A stretch of 64,000 bases of DNA from Nipponacmea schrenckii (Eukaryota; Mollusca; Gastropoda; Lottiidae), in contig CM060203.1 of assembly GCA_030562195.1 (NCBI GenBank), positions 8,508,208 through 8,572,207 on the forward strand. The letters run 5' to 3'. Positions 1 through 10,640 of the stretch are shown piece after piece (positions within the stretch are counted from its first letter, which is position 1; every line of letters starts with the position of its first letter). The notes under the pieces were generated by a model. The model made no database searches. It saw only the letters and a list, made by a program, of their open reading frames with translations, and was not told the origin of the DNA. The translations under genes and the position numbers were made by a program.

Positions 1-83
1 TTATTGACAGGAACACCATTGATGGGTTGTTCTGAATCACTAGAATCTGTATCATCAGAATCACTTCGTGCATCTTTCTTTAC
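1..83 (-). CDS. Partial exon of an unidentified acidic, Ser/Asp-rich protein
   Basis: On the minus strand an acceptor (TTTACTGCAG) at 84-85 is followed by an open stretch running off the left edge. It reads VKKDARSDSDDTDSSDSEQP and continues without a stop. The phase is 0, matching the phase-0 donor of the candidate upstream exon at 2835-2906, so the two may be consecutive exons separated by a repeat-filled intron. I do not recognise the protein. The acidic serine tract looks like a disordered linker. The call rests on splice signals and an open frame only. Confidence 0.4.
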
Positions 84-606
84 CTGCAGTAAATATGAGA
101 AAAATCTTCCATAAAATTCAGATTCATTCAAAAATGTTTTTTCTTAAGTATTTCTTTTAAAGGTAATAAAATATTGTGAAATTTGAACTTGCCCATTTCT
201 GATATTGGTAAAGTCTAAGTGAGTTACAACTTAGCGCCTTGCAAGTACACGCAAACAAACATTATACACAAAACCAGCTGAAGAGAGAGCGAATAGATAA
301 TAAAATTCGATTCTACAAAGAAATAAACCTCCACAAGAAAATAATTCTCATTTACCTCTCCTGTTCGACATTTTTGTACAATTACTTTAAGTAAGTAATA
401 TGTCCACATGATGTGAAGTATCTGTAGTAATACCAGTAAAACAACAAAGATTTTATGGATAGTAAAGTGTCCAATATGTTCATGTATTTCTATTATAGTA
501 CTATATAATGGCCTGCAATATACACAACATACAAAAATTACATTATATATTGAAAGGAATTATACATGTACAGAATATACAGGACATCATGACCTACCAT
601 AGATAT

Positions 607-1521
607 AAAGATAGCTTGCCAGGCAAGGTTACATACGCCCAATGGCAGCATTGAATTTGAGAAATAAATAGAGCAATGACTCAAAAAACATTCACTGAAT
701 TAATATTGAAGTTAAGGGCAAAAACTCAAAAACTGTTCATGGAAAATTGTCAAATTAGAACTTGACCACCATCTTATCTATTTCAATACTCATACCAAGT
801 TTCATCAAATCTATTAAAAAATTGTACCTTATTTTGCACCCACAAATATTTTTGACGCAATTTTACTAAGTCAAGGGCAATAACCCAAAAACCATTTGTT
901 AAAAAAAGTCAGAAATTCAAATTGACTAATGTCTTATCAATTCTGATGCTTACACCAAGTTCCATCAAAATCCTTTGAAAATTAAAGCTTCTTATTGCAA
1001 CCACAATAGAATTTTGACGCAATTTTACTAAGTCAAGGGCAATAACTTAAAAAAATTCATTGAAAAACTGTCAAATTCAAACTTGACTGAGGCCTAATCA
1101 ATTCCAATGCTCACACCAAGTTTCATCAACATCCTCTGAAAATTGGAGGATTTATTGAATCGAAACTAAAATTTTGACAAGATTTTTCTAAGTCAAGGGC
1201 AATAAGTCAAAAAACGTTAAAGCGATAATTTCCATTTTCGAACTTGACCGAGATATCATCAATATATACATGTATACCAAGTTTCATTAAGATCGGATAA
1301 AAACTGTAACCTCTATCGTGGATACAAAAAATGTGGACGGATTGGCGGACGGACAGGGGCGAACCAAAAACGTCATCCATATTCCATTGTGGACGTACAA
1401 AATACACAATATATACATGTATACCAAGTTTCATTAAGATTGGATAAAAACTGTAACCTCTATGTGGATACAACAAATGTGGACGGATTGGCGGACGGAC
1501 AGGGGCGAAGAAATACGTCCA
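607..1521 (-). mobile_element. Pearl-like tandem-repeat element, reverse orientation, cut by the assembly gap
   Basis: The left edge (AAAGATAGCTTGCCAGGCAA, then ACGCCC) is the reverse complement of the right end of the elements at 23.6-27.0 kb. Inside, the phrases TCAAGGGCAATAA and ACCAAGTTTCATCAA recur about every 150-170 bp, and the far end reaches the GGACGGACAGGG tract that corresponds to the CCGT microsatellite. The last unit is duplicated (about 1260-1405 and 1406-1521, period about 146) right against the N gap, which may be an assembly artefact. It lies in the putative intron of the minus-strand gene at 1-83 / 2835-2906. Confidence 0.7.
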
Positions 1522-2021
1522 NNNNNNNNNNNNNNNNNNNNNNNNNNNNNNNNNNNNNNNNNNNNNNNNNNNNNNNNNNNNNNNNNNNNNNNNNNNNNNN
1601 NNNNNNNNNNNNNNNNNNNNNNNNNNNNNNNNNNNNNNNNNNNNNNNNNNNNNNNNNNNNNNNNNNNNNNNNNNNNNNNNNNNNNNNNNNNNNNNNNNNN
1701 NNNNNNNNNNNNNNNNNNNNNNNNNNNNNNNNNNNNNNNNNNNNNNNNNNNNNNNNNNNNNNNNNNNNNNNNNNNNNNNNNNNNNNNNNNNNNNNNNNNN
1801 NNNNNNNNNNNNNNNNNNNNNNNNNNNNNNNNNNNNNNNNNNNNNNNNNNNNNNNNNNNNNNNNNNNNNNNNNNNNNNNNNNNNNNNNNNNNNNNNNNNN
1901 NNNNNNNNNNNNNNNNNNNNNNNNNNNNNNNNNNNNNNNNNNNNNNNNNNNNNNNNNNNNNNNNNNNNNNNNNNNNNNNNNNNNNNNNNNNNNNNNNNNN
2001 NNNNNNNNNNNNNNNNNNNNN
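1522..2021. other. Assembly gap (500 N)
   Basis: Exactly 500 unresolved bases, the conventional size for a gap of unknown length. Reading frames across it are meaningless. Left flank: pearl-like repeat. Right flank: A-rich repeats (GATACAAAGAAATACAAAAA), so the gap is repeat-induced. Confidence 0.98.
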
Positions 2022-2095
2022 ACAGATACAAAGAAATACAAAAAAATACAAAGATACCACTACAACCTAGAAAAAGAAGCAAAGAAGGGATTAGC

Positions 2096-2190
2096 TACGA
2101 CGCGCGCGGACGCGTTAAGTACATGTACTACGACGCGGACGCGTTTACTACTGCGGCGCCGCAGACTCGTTTACTACGAGGCACCCGAGA
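2096..2190. repeat. Short GC-rich CpG-dense patch
   Basis: A CpG-rich island in AT-rich DNA, with imperfectly repeated words such as GACGCG, GGACGCGTT and TACTACGA plus the palindrome GCGGCGCCGC. No reading frame or promoter structure is evident. It may be a repeat remnant. Confidence 0.4.
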
Positions 2191-2268
2191 AATACCGGTG
2201 TAATGATCTGAAAGAAAACAAATTATAATCAGAATACCAAAGCATTAAAGGACAATTGTGCTTAAAAA

Positions 2269-2320
2269 ATATTAAGTAACAACTACATAACTTATGAGAG
2301 GCTTTTCCAGTGAAGTTCTG
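2269..2320 (-). pseudogene. Degenerate copy of the exon end/donor at 2812-2865
   Basis: About 50 bases (AGAGGCTTTTCCAGTGAAGT core) match 2812-2865, the 3' end of the candidate exon plus the start of its intron, with roughly six differences. On the minus strand the splice donor is changed from G|GTATGT to TTATGT, and an in-frame TGA lies just upstream, so this copy is unlikely to be used. Confidence 0.45.
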
Positions 2321-2834
2321 TATCCAAGGGCCTCCTCATACAACAATGGCCTTTGGTGATCATTTCATTTCCAATATTGCAAACATCACGGTTGTCATTA
2401 AACTTTTGGCTACCTCCAGTCTTCATAGAATGCTTTTATTTCTAGGCATGGAAATAAACAAAGAGGGGGTCAGCACATCGTGTACCCAGTAGGTGTAATA
2501 TGGGGACATAGTCTAAGAGTCAAGGTTGTAATATCTTAACACTGTGAATATACGAATGTTTACATACATACAATAAGCTATGAAGAAAATTACCAAGAGA
2601 TCGCTAGCAAGGGGTGGGACAATCCCCCAGAAAAAAAGTCTTAATATATATAATCAATGATATCAAAATGGCAAATAAACACTACCCTTAAGAATGTATT
2701 ACATGGCCTGCAAACAAATCAAGTTTGTCTACGTGATCGAACGTCGATTATCAAAGATAATTTTGTTGAAAATACCTTGGTCAATTTTGCTTATTGCAAT
2801 GAATAAAGACAAATATTAAGTAAAAACAACATAC

Positions 2835-2906
2835 CTTATAAGAGGCTTTTCCAGTGAAGTCCGGCAGACAGTTTGAATCCTTGGTTGCAATCACAGGTTT
2901 TTTATT
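2835..2906 (-). CDS. Candidate internal exon, unidentified gene
   Basis: A 72-nt open segment on the minus strand (24 codons, phase 0 at both ends), preceded by TTAG and followed by a good donor, AAG|GTATGT. It reads KKPVIATKDSNCLPDFTGKA and ends SYK. The acceptor has a weak pyrimidine tract. The next exon in the same direction would be 1-83. I do not recognise the product. Conservation against other molluscs would decide. Confidence 0.35.
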
Positions 2907-3850
2907 CTAACCCCTGATTCAGCTCACATCCTAATTACCATTTCAAACAAACGGGAAAGTGTGTGTACAGGGTTGGTTAGATTGTTCATAGGTTTTTCAT
3001 AATATAACCCTAATACAAAAAAACTCTTGATAGAGACAAATTAAACCCACCGTATCAGGAGACTCTCTGACTGACGAGAAATCATCCCCTAATCAAGACC
3101 TCAAAACAAAAGTTTTAGTTTGCAAGTTTAAACCTCTATTGTACTATACTGAGCACGATTCATCCTTTAACCACGACTTGTTGTGTAATGGCGTGTTATA
3201 CTGTTTTTAAAAAAAGGTGGGGTGAGGCTATTAATGTTTCATAAATATTGTCACTTTCTGTGATATTGCTAGTCGTTTCCTATAAGAACAACCAAAGCAA
3301 CAAGAAAACGAAATTGAACCCAATTCGTTCTTATTAATAAGAGTTAAATTAAATTAGACCCAAACGTCTTCAAAGGTCTATAATCACAATTTCTTTAGTA
3401 GAAATACTGACTATTTCATTTATTACATTATTAATAGAATACTCTTCTAAATTTAGCCCTTAACAACGACTTGTTGTGTAATGGCGCGTTATACTGTTTT
3501 TAAAAAGGATGGGGTCCGTTTTTTTATCTTTTGTAAATATTGCTGATTAGCTGTTTTCGCTATCGTACAATCCATTCCAATCACTGGACTTGCAGCAAAT
3601 GGACAGACTTTCATTGAATGACTCTTTAATAGCGGTTTGAAAAAAAAAGTAGCGGTGTTTGACCCTGGTATGTTCAAGTTCAATTACTGTCAAAGATAGA
3701 GGCAGTGACTTTATATTGGGGGGAGGGAAGGGGGTAGGATTGAGTCCAAATGGCACTATTTTGGGAGAGCAAAGGGAGTATTGCCAGTAACACAGGAGAA
3801 TCAGCCTATTCCAACAAATATTTAAGCTGGAACCTTTAATGTCTCACTTG
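2907..3850. repeat. Non-coding stretch with a 60-bp direct repeat
   Basis: Two copies of a block around ACGACTTGTTGTGTAATGGC...TATACTGTTTTTAAAAA lie at about 3160-3226 and 3455-3520, about 295 bp apart. No convincing gene: short open frames here lack splice context and recognisable sequence. The 3' part probably includes the LINE 5' UTR, whose exact start I cannot place. Confidence 0.5.
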
Positions 3851-4135
3851 AGAGTAGGTGTTTGATTATCGCCATTTAATTATGGATGACAGCTTCCACA
3901 ACGATGTTTATAAATCAAACGCTATTCTGATGGACCGAAACAAAGTAAGTCAAGAAGTCGAATGGTGAAATTGATATCTAAGTGTCTAGATATAGAGGAC
4001 AGTAAAAAAAAACAATTAATTGGGTCATCTGAAACCAACATAATTATTGAATACAGTTTCAATCCTAAATGGGCGAACTTGATTAACGAAACCACACCAT
4101 TCACGTATACAAAACTGTAAACAAAGATAACAATT

Positions 4136-4771
4136 ATGGCTTGCTTATTTACTTATACCATCGCTCTGTATATCCTGATATTACTAAGTAATGATGTAGA
4201 GAAAAATCCAGGTCCAGGGCCCAAAACTAGACAGACCACCTTAGATGGGGATGTTAGTATGATGGAAGTTCTGAAAGAGCTTAAGGACATGAGGTTGGAA
4301 GTGAAGGTGAATTTTGACAAACTTGGTAAGAAGATGGAACAACTAGAAGGTGAAATGGGTGCCATTGTAGAGGAGAATGTTAAGCTAAAGGACATTGTTC
4401 AAGCTTTGGAATCTAAAGTTGAATTATTGGACAGAGCAGCAAGGCGTAAAAACATTCTACTGTTCAATGTTGAGCAATCCAGAGATGAAACAAACGGACC
4501 AGAAGAAACAGTAAGAGAGATATTCAGAACCAAATTGAAACTTGACGAAGAAATTGATATTCAAAATGTTTACAGAATGCCCTCAACTAAGACAACTGTT
4601 TTAGTGTCTCTTGGTAAACCAACACAGAAACAACATATTCTAAGATCAGCTAAAAATCTTAGAGGCAGTAGGATGTCTATTTCAGAAGACTATACTGACA
4701 AAACAAGATTAGTAAGAAAGAAGCTTGTACCACGACCCGAGATCGGTAACAGCAATAAAACCAACCAATAG
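4136..4771 (+). CDS. LINE ORF1 protein with N-terminal 2A peptide, coiled coil and RRM-like domain
   Basis: 211 codons. Residues 4-18 are hydrophobic and signal-sequence-like. DVEKNPGP at residues 20-27 is a canonical 2A motif (D-V/I-E-x-N-P-G-P), where ribosomes skip the Gly-Pro bond so that the downstream protein starts at proline. Residues about 45-100 have heptads of Leu/Val/Met with charged residues (coiled coil). From RRKNILLFNV onward it resembles the L1-ORF1-type RRM (VYRM..., AKNLRGSRMSISEDYTDK). The likely role is nucleic-acid chaperone in the retrotransposition RNP. The frame ends at TAG, but the same frame stays open beyond it into the endonuclease, so the stop may be a mutation. 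Confidence 0.8.
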   Translation: MACLFTYTIALYILILLSNDVEKNPGPGPKTRQTTLDGDVSMMEVLKELKDMRLEVKVNFDKLGKKMEQLEGEMGAIVEENVKLKDIVQALESKVELLDRAARRKNILLFNVEQSRDETNGPEETVREIFRTKLKLDEEIDIQNVYRMPSTKTTVLVSLGKPTQKQHILRSAKNLRGSRMSISEDYTDKTRLVRKKLVPRPEIGNSNKTNQ

Positions 4772-6379
4772 CTCGTAGGCCAGGGCCCAGTAGAATTTGA
4801 TGAAAAAGCGTTATCAGTCTTAGTGTGGAATATAGAAGGTTTAAATAGACAATCAGGTAAAAGTGAGTTTAAAGATATCATAGATAAACACGATGTTATA
4901 TTACTAGTTGAAACCTGGATGTGTGAAAACGATGACATTAATTTCCAGGGCTATACTCAATTCCGTAAAACTCGACCGAAATCTAGGGGGGCTATCCGAA
5001 ACTCTGGTGGTATACTTGCCCTCGTGAAATCAGATATATTAAAACGTTTTATAACACACCAAAGTGTATCAAAAAACATTCTGTGGCTCATTGTTCAGCT
5101 TGATATTAATGTACTAATTCTTGGTGTTGTGTACTTTTCTCCCCCAAACTCTTCCTCCTATTCAGATGAACCTATTTTTGATATTTTAGAAGATGAATGT
5201 TCTCAACTACGAAATAAGTATCCAGACTGTCATTTTATTATTCAAGGTGACCTGAATGCTCGTACAGGTTGTGCCACCGACATCATACCCAACGACGATC
5301 CTAAATACCTACCGATCGATGATGATCTTGACTACACTGCAGAATGGGATATCCCACGTAGATCACAAGATAAAACCATTGACAGTCGTGGTAAGCACCT
5401 GTTGGAATTTTGCAAGACCAATGCTCTAAGAATATGCAACGGACGACTACATTCCGACAAAGATTTAGGGAAAACAACATGCTTTGCAAATAATGGACAA
5501 AGCGTTGTCGACTATGTGCTATGTGATCAGGAGACTATGGCACTTTTTTGTCATTTTGATATCTTACCAGAAGTAGAACATACGCACATGCCTATTTCAT
5601 ACGGACTCAGAGTTGAGATGGATCGTGAATCAAACACAAATAGTTATTTCAGAAATCACAAACAGAGGCTAATCTGGGACGTAAATAAGCGCGAAGAATA
5701 TGCACAAGGTTGGGAAAATCTTAGCACCGAAGTAGCAAAAATATACCAATGTTCTGATGTCCAGGAATGTTATAACGAATTCTCTCATTTATTGCATATA
5801 ACTGGGAGATGTTTTAAATCAAAAACACCCACGTCTAATACATCGAGAGAAAATCATTGGTTCGATTCTGAATGTCAAACAGCACGCCTGGAAGCCAGAA
5901 GACACCTACGAAAGTTCCATATTTCAAACGCACCGTTGGACAGGGAAGCATATTCCGACTCGAAAAAATCTTACCAATTATTGTGTAAACAAAAGTCAGA
6001 TAGTGCATTTAATGCTTTTTGTGACCGTCTCGACAGCGCTTTGCGTTTACAAGATTGGAAACAGTTCTGGCATACCATCAAGCCGAACTCAGTTATGACT
6101 AAAAACAATATATCTGCCATGGGTTGGACTAATCACTACATTGGACACTTTCAAGGTATAGACAAATCTCCCGACTTTGAAGAATTTTATGAAGAGATCG
6201 ACAGGTTTGTAAACTCAATAAGTGAAAATCAAATAGATGCCAGTATTGAAGACAACTCTTTAGATGCAACAATTACTAACAAAGAGATTGAAAAAGCAAT
6301 ACATGACATGCACAGTGGAAAGGCCCCCGGTTTGGATGGCATCCCAGTAGAGTTATTTAAAAATGCACCACAAACTTGA
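4772..6379 (+). pseudogene. LINE endonuclease and start of reverse transcriptase, same frame as ORF1
   Basis: Open from the codon after the ORF1 TAG to TGA at 6377-6379. APE-type endonuclease motifs in order: WNIEGL, ETW (catalytic Glu), GGIL, YFSPP, GDLNAR and VVDYVL. The final catalytic Ser-Asp-His motif is altered, reading EHTHMPI, so the Asp is absent and the nuclease is probably dead. The RT N-terminus begins with SGKAPGLDGIPVELF. There is no in-frame ATG between 4772 and the WNIEGL motif, so the endonuclease could only have been made as a fusion to ORF1. Confidence 0.8.
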
Positions 6380-7128
6380 GTTGATATTCTTGTGTTTCTT
6401 TACAACCTTATATTTAGAACCGGAGTATACCCGGAGGAGTGGACTATTGGTGTCATTGTTCCAATTTTCAAAAAGGTAATCCGAACGACCCTTCTAACTA
6501 TCGCCCGGTGACTCTTCTACAAGTTTCAGGAAAAATATTTGCAAAGATCCTGTGTGAGAGACTAACACAATGGGCAAAGAGAGAAGACGTGTTAGTAAGA
6601 GAACAGGCCGGGTTTAGGACCGGGTTTCAGACTATAGACAATATCTTTATCTTAGATACTGTCATTCACAAAATTGTTAGCTTGTGCCATGGTAGACTGT
6701 ATTGTGGTCTTATTGACCTAAAGTCTGCCTTCGATTCCATATGCAGGAAAAGTCTGATGTACAAACTCTGGAATGGAAATATTCGGGGATATACATTTAG
6801 GTTGTTAAGAAATATGTATGAAAATGTTAAGGTTTTTGTAAGAGTCCAACTAGGTAGTACTGATATTTTTGAAACTTCATATGGTGTAAGACAAGGTTGC
6901 CAACTATCACCATTTTTGTTTTCCTTTTTTGTTAATGACATTGTTTCTGATTTGAGCAATGATGATCAAAGGTGCATTACTATTAGTACAATAGAACTGT
7001 TTATATTATTGTTTGCAGACGACATTGTACTTTTCGATAGTACGGTTAAAGGGCTGCAAAAAAGGCTCGATAAATTGACAAATTACTGTAAAAAAGATTG
7101 GAAATTAACAAATAAAATAAAATTATAG
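6380..7128 (+). pseudogene. LINE reverse transcriptase core
   Basis: After the TGA the original frame continues briefly (LYNLIFRTGVYPEEW...VPIFKK), then shifts near 6472 at an AAAAAG run. Frame 1 then carries NPNDPSNYRPVTLL, QAGFR, GLIDLKSAFDSI, YGVRQGCQLSPFLFS and LFADDIVLF. The last is the catalytic FADD box at about 7012-7023. All main RT motifs are present. Another frameshift in an A-rich run near 7110 leads to the C-terminal part. Confidence 0.85.
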
Positions 7129-8195
7129 TTTTTAGGAAAGGTGGTAAATTGAGAAAATATGAGAGATTTTATCTTGATGGCACTGCCGTAGAAATAGTAC
7201 CTTCTTACAAATATTTGGGAGTCCAGCTGACATCTTCTACCTCCTGGTACCAAGCTCAAAAGACTTTGGCTCAGCAAGCTACCAAAGCTGTCCGAATCCT
7301 AAGATCCAAAATCTCAAATTTCCACAAGTTACCAATCCTAACTCAATTACACATTTTCGATGCTAAAATTGTACCTATCTTATTGTACGGCAGCGAGGTG
7401 TGGGGATTCCACCCTTCTCCAGACATTAACCTAGTTCAGGATAAATTCCTTAAGTCAGTAATTAATCTAAGTCAGACAGCCCCAAATATTGTGGCACGGG
7501 GTGAGCTTGGCCGTTATTCTATGAATGTTAACTTGTATACTAGATTAATCAAATATTGGATTAGAATAGTCAATCAAAAAGAAAACAGTTTATTATCTGT
7601 TATATATCAATATCAATATGATCTAACTGAAAAGAACATCGACTGTTGGGCACTTAAGGTTAAAAATTTGCTTAGTGCTTACGGGTTTGCTGATGTTTGG
7701 TACAGCCAATCAGTTGATAATTCTTTTAGTAAATCATTCAAACAGAGATGTATTGATATTGACAATCAGGTATGGCACGAAAAAGTACAAAAAGTGCCAA
7801 AATTAGACTTTTATTCAGGCTTTAAAGAAAGTGTCAGTAGAGAAGCCTATTTTGATATCAATGTTAATGTATATCGTATATCTTTATGTAAGCTTAGGTG
7901 CTCAAACCACCCTCTATTGATTGAAAAGGGGAGACAACTCGGTTTAACAAGGTGCGAACGGCTTTGTCCTTTCTGTATAAGGCAGTGTGTAGAATCAGAA
8001 TACCATTTTCTCCTCATTTGCCCTTTTTATGAAGAACTGAGGTCACAACTTATACCCAAACCTTATTATATATATCCATCCCAACAGAAGATGAATTTAC
8101 TAATGTCAAACACAAATGCAACCATATTAAACAATTTGGCTAAATATGCATTTCTAGCAATGAAGAAGAGAACCAATTTTTTTTTTGAGTCTTGA
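7122..8195 (+). pseudogene. LINE RT thumb and C-terminal zinc-motif region
   Basis: The frame-3 continuation starts in IIVFRKGGKLRKYERF just upstream of YKYLGVQL (thumb region), then LTQLHIFDAKIVPILLYGSE, and ends with a CX2CX9HX4C motif (CPFC...EYHFLLIC) shortly before TGA. This C-terminal cysteine-histidine motif is typical of several LINE clades and is thought to bind nucleic acid. No ATG is needed because it is a continuation of the same polyprotein. Confidence 0.8.
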
Positions 8196-8290
8196 GAGCA
8201 TAGGTTAATTGTCTAGTTTGTTTTGTTTGTATATTATATATGTCTACCATATTGTATAATGGGCCTGTGGCCTTTATATTCGAAATAAAC

Positions 8291-8604
8291 ATCCACTATG
8301 GTTAAGTTATCTCCCTTTATTACAAGTGAGTGGAGACTTATTGCTCTTGAGTATGGATAAGTGCCAGTTTTCTAATATGTCTCTCATTTCTAGGGCCATT
8401 TATTATCAACATAAGTTTATTGCATCAATAATAAAACAATCACCATTGACACGGCAAAACATGCCAAAATATCGAAATAGCTGCATCAAAGCCATAGAAA
8501 GAAAAATAGATTTTTCTGGTGGCGTCTGTCATCTTTAACGTTATCGGCTTCTCTAGCCCATACTGGTTAACTGGCTAAATCGACGTCTTCGGACGAGTGT
8601 GGTA
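8291..8604. other. Non-coding stretch, no gene seen
   Basis: Begins with AAGTTATCTCCCTTTATT directly after the LINE tail. The rest has no recognisable coding or repeat structure. Confidence 0.4.
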
Positions 8605-8845
8605 TGGCCTCTTGTTAACTTGCTATGATGTTCTGGATGATTGCAATACGGACCAGGCCATGTAGTTTGGTAAGTACACTCACCCCCAATACCCGTATAA
8701 TCGGATATTCTTTACCCATTGTATCCCATGGTCTCTGGTTAACTTGGTATGATGTTCTGGGCAATTGCATCAATACGGACCAGGTCAACCAGTCAACCAA
8801 TGCCCGTATATTCGGGTACCCTGTACCCATTGTACCCCTTTACCC
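8605..8845 (+). repeat. Tandem direct repeat, about 122-bp unit, two copies
   Basis: Two neighbouring copies share GTTAACTTGCTATGATGTTC / ATACGGACCAGG / ATACCCGTATA and TACCCATTGTA. The open frames on both strands are by-products of the repeat. Unidentified repeat family. Confidence 0.6.
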
Positions 8846-9452
8846 ATTATATCTGAAGACCCCTTTAATATCTGATGCCGTATAAGTCTTTGTGTCCTTA
8901 TATTATCCTTATGCCCATTAAATAAGAATGCTACCTAAAATTCAGATGCCCAAGATGCCCTTCTTTTACCCAATATCCTAAAGTGGTATCAGCATCTTCC
9001 GGCGAGATAGTAATTCTACTCGATGGTGCTTCACGAGACCAGGTCTTGAAAGTAACTGTTTAAACTCCTTCAATTCCAGGATGGAATTGGAAGCAAAGAC
9101 AATCAAACGTACTTAATACGTTCCCAGAAGAAGTGTAACAATTGAAACCATTGCAAAAGAAATGACAAATTGGTCTTTAATTTAATAAATAGAATGATTC
9201 AATAAATATAACAATTATATATATGTACAAAAATATTTGACCCATTTAAAAACCCATAATTTACCGAAAACAAAATACAACCCTCCCAAAGGCCACTCAC
9301 TCCCAAGAGTAAACCCTTCCAGGCCACCCACTCCTAAGAGAAACACCCTTCTAGAGGCTACCCATTCCAAAGTTTAATACCTCGATGGACAAAAGAGCAC
9401 CAAAAACTCGGTTTTAAACCTTCCGGGTTCCCTAAAGGGGCCCGGGGGGCCC

Positions 9453-9455
<3 letters not shown>
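8846..9455. repeat. Repeat debris with a short 32-bp imperfect tandem array
   Basis: 9288-9385 contains three imperfect units around AGGCCACTCACTCCCAAGAG. The remainder is AT-rich with no gene. The last bases (GGGGCCCGGGGGGCCCG) run into a poly-T tract. Confidence 0.45.

Positions 9456-9542
<87 letters not shown>
9456..9542. repeat. Uninterrupted poly-T tract, 87 bases
   Basis: 87 consecutive T directly after a G/C homopolymer block. It may be a real expansion, but combined with the homopolymer-distorted sequence that follows it is more likely a consensus or assembly problem. Treat this junction as unreliable. Confidence 0.9.
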
Positions 9543-9548
<6 letters not shown>

Positions 9549-9904
9549 GTATAACGATAGAATTAAAAAAACAGGGCTTAATAAAGGTTTTTAAAAAGAT
9601 TTAAATTGGCTTTCCAACTGAATTTTTCAGGCAACTTGGGGTTTCTATAGCAATGGTTTAAACCTTTTTTTAAACAGCGGTTGAGCTTGGTTTTAACTAG
9701 GGATGATTTTGGTTTTCTAGGGTTAGAGTTTGGTTTTAGCATGCTTCATTTTCAGAACTATTTTACCTAAATATATTACCTTAACATCTTTTTCCTAAAA
9801 TTTAAAATTTTAGGGAATATGGAAATCTTTAAAAATTATAGGTAACATTTTAATTTAAAGAAATTATTTATTTAACTTTTTATTTTTTTTTACCCAAATT
9901 TAAT
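9543..9904. other. Homopolymer-rich, low-quality-looking sequence
   Basis: Many runs of 3-8 identical bases and no recognisable gene. Probably the edge of the poor-quality block described at 9456-10900. Confidence 0.4.
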
Positions 9905-10640
9905 GTTCGAATATTGTCGTTACCCCGTCCTCCGCCGTACTGTCTCCCAAAATTGTTGGTTGCTTGGGGTTTTGTTTTAAATGGTTACCCTTGTTCTTAA
10001 AAAGCGTTGCCTTTGTGTTTGTTCTTTGTCACGTAGAGGTGGTTTTCTAGATATTTTAATGAAATTTATTTTTTTAAACCCACTAGGGAAAAACCCCTAT
10101 TAAAAATAAACCAATTAAAAAAATATTTTCTAATTTTTGCCCTTTTTTGGAATTATTTTCCAATAAACTTTTTATGGTTTACGAAACATATGTGGCCTTT
10201 GTTTAAAACCCGGTGCCCATTGTCGCCAATGAAAATATTTAATATGGTTTTTTCCCTTGTCTTAAAACGCGTCTGCCTTTGTTTTGAATTCTTTGTGGAC
10301 ACGATAGAGAGCTGGTTTCTGGATGGATTTTAATAAAATTTTGGGTGTGTGTTTGTAACACTAAAGGATAAACCCTATTAAAAATCAGACCAATGAAAAA
10401 TATTTTCTAGAGTTATTGCCCTGTTTTTTAATTTTTGTGAACACGATAGAGAGCGGGGTTCTCGATGGATTTTGACGAACTTGGTTGGGGTTTTGTTAAA
10501 ACCCCAAAGGGTGAACCCTATTGAAAACAAAATCAAAATTTAAATTTATTTCCTACTAAAAGTTTCTCTTTCTGTTTTTTGGAAATGGGCCCCTTTTTTT
10601 TGGTAATAAATTGGGTAGTGATCAGATAAACCATATACCG
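9905..10640 (+). mobile_element. Degraded pearl-like tandem-repeat element
   Basis: The start (CGAATATTGTCGTTACCCC, a CCGTCC-like tract, CAAAATTG) aligns with the start of the intact elements at 23.6 and 25.8 kb. Later units retain TTTTAATGAAA, AAACCCTATTAAAAAT and ATTGCCC phrases at about 160-190-bp spacing. Runs are expanded or contracted (for example AAACCCACTAGGG), so the copy is old or its sequence is faulty. The right end is not definable. Confidence 0.55.

Larger units (their letters stand above)
3850..8290 (+). mobile_element. Non-LTR retrotransposon (LINE), APE-type endonuclease plus reverse transcriptase, degenerate
   Basis: A plus-strand LINE of about 4.4 kb in order: hydrophobic N-terminus, 2A peptide, coiled coil and RRM-like ORF1 (4136-4771); apurinic-type endonuclease, reverse transcriptase and C-terminal zinc motif (4772-8195). 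The 3' end carries ATGGGCCTGTGGCCTTTATA and AATAAAC at about 8260-8290, with no long poly(A). It is inactivated by TAG at 4769, TGA at 6377 and frameshifts near 6472 and 7110. Domain order and the C-terminal CX2CX9HX4C motif suggest the broad CR1/L2/Jockey side of the LINE tree, but I cannot fix the clade by eye. The 5' boundary is a guess and no target duplication was found. Confidence 0.85.

Noticed and set aside
1207..2228. Open frames of 190-290 codons spanning 1.2-2.2 kb on both strands
   Set aside because: They run through 500 N and are open only because N codons are not counted as stops.
4153..4395. Minus-strand frames opposite the LINE (also 3922-4104, 4690-4938, 5301-5489, 6666-6959)
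   Set aside because: Shadows of the plus-strand LINE coding region.
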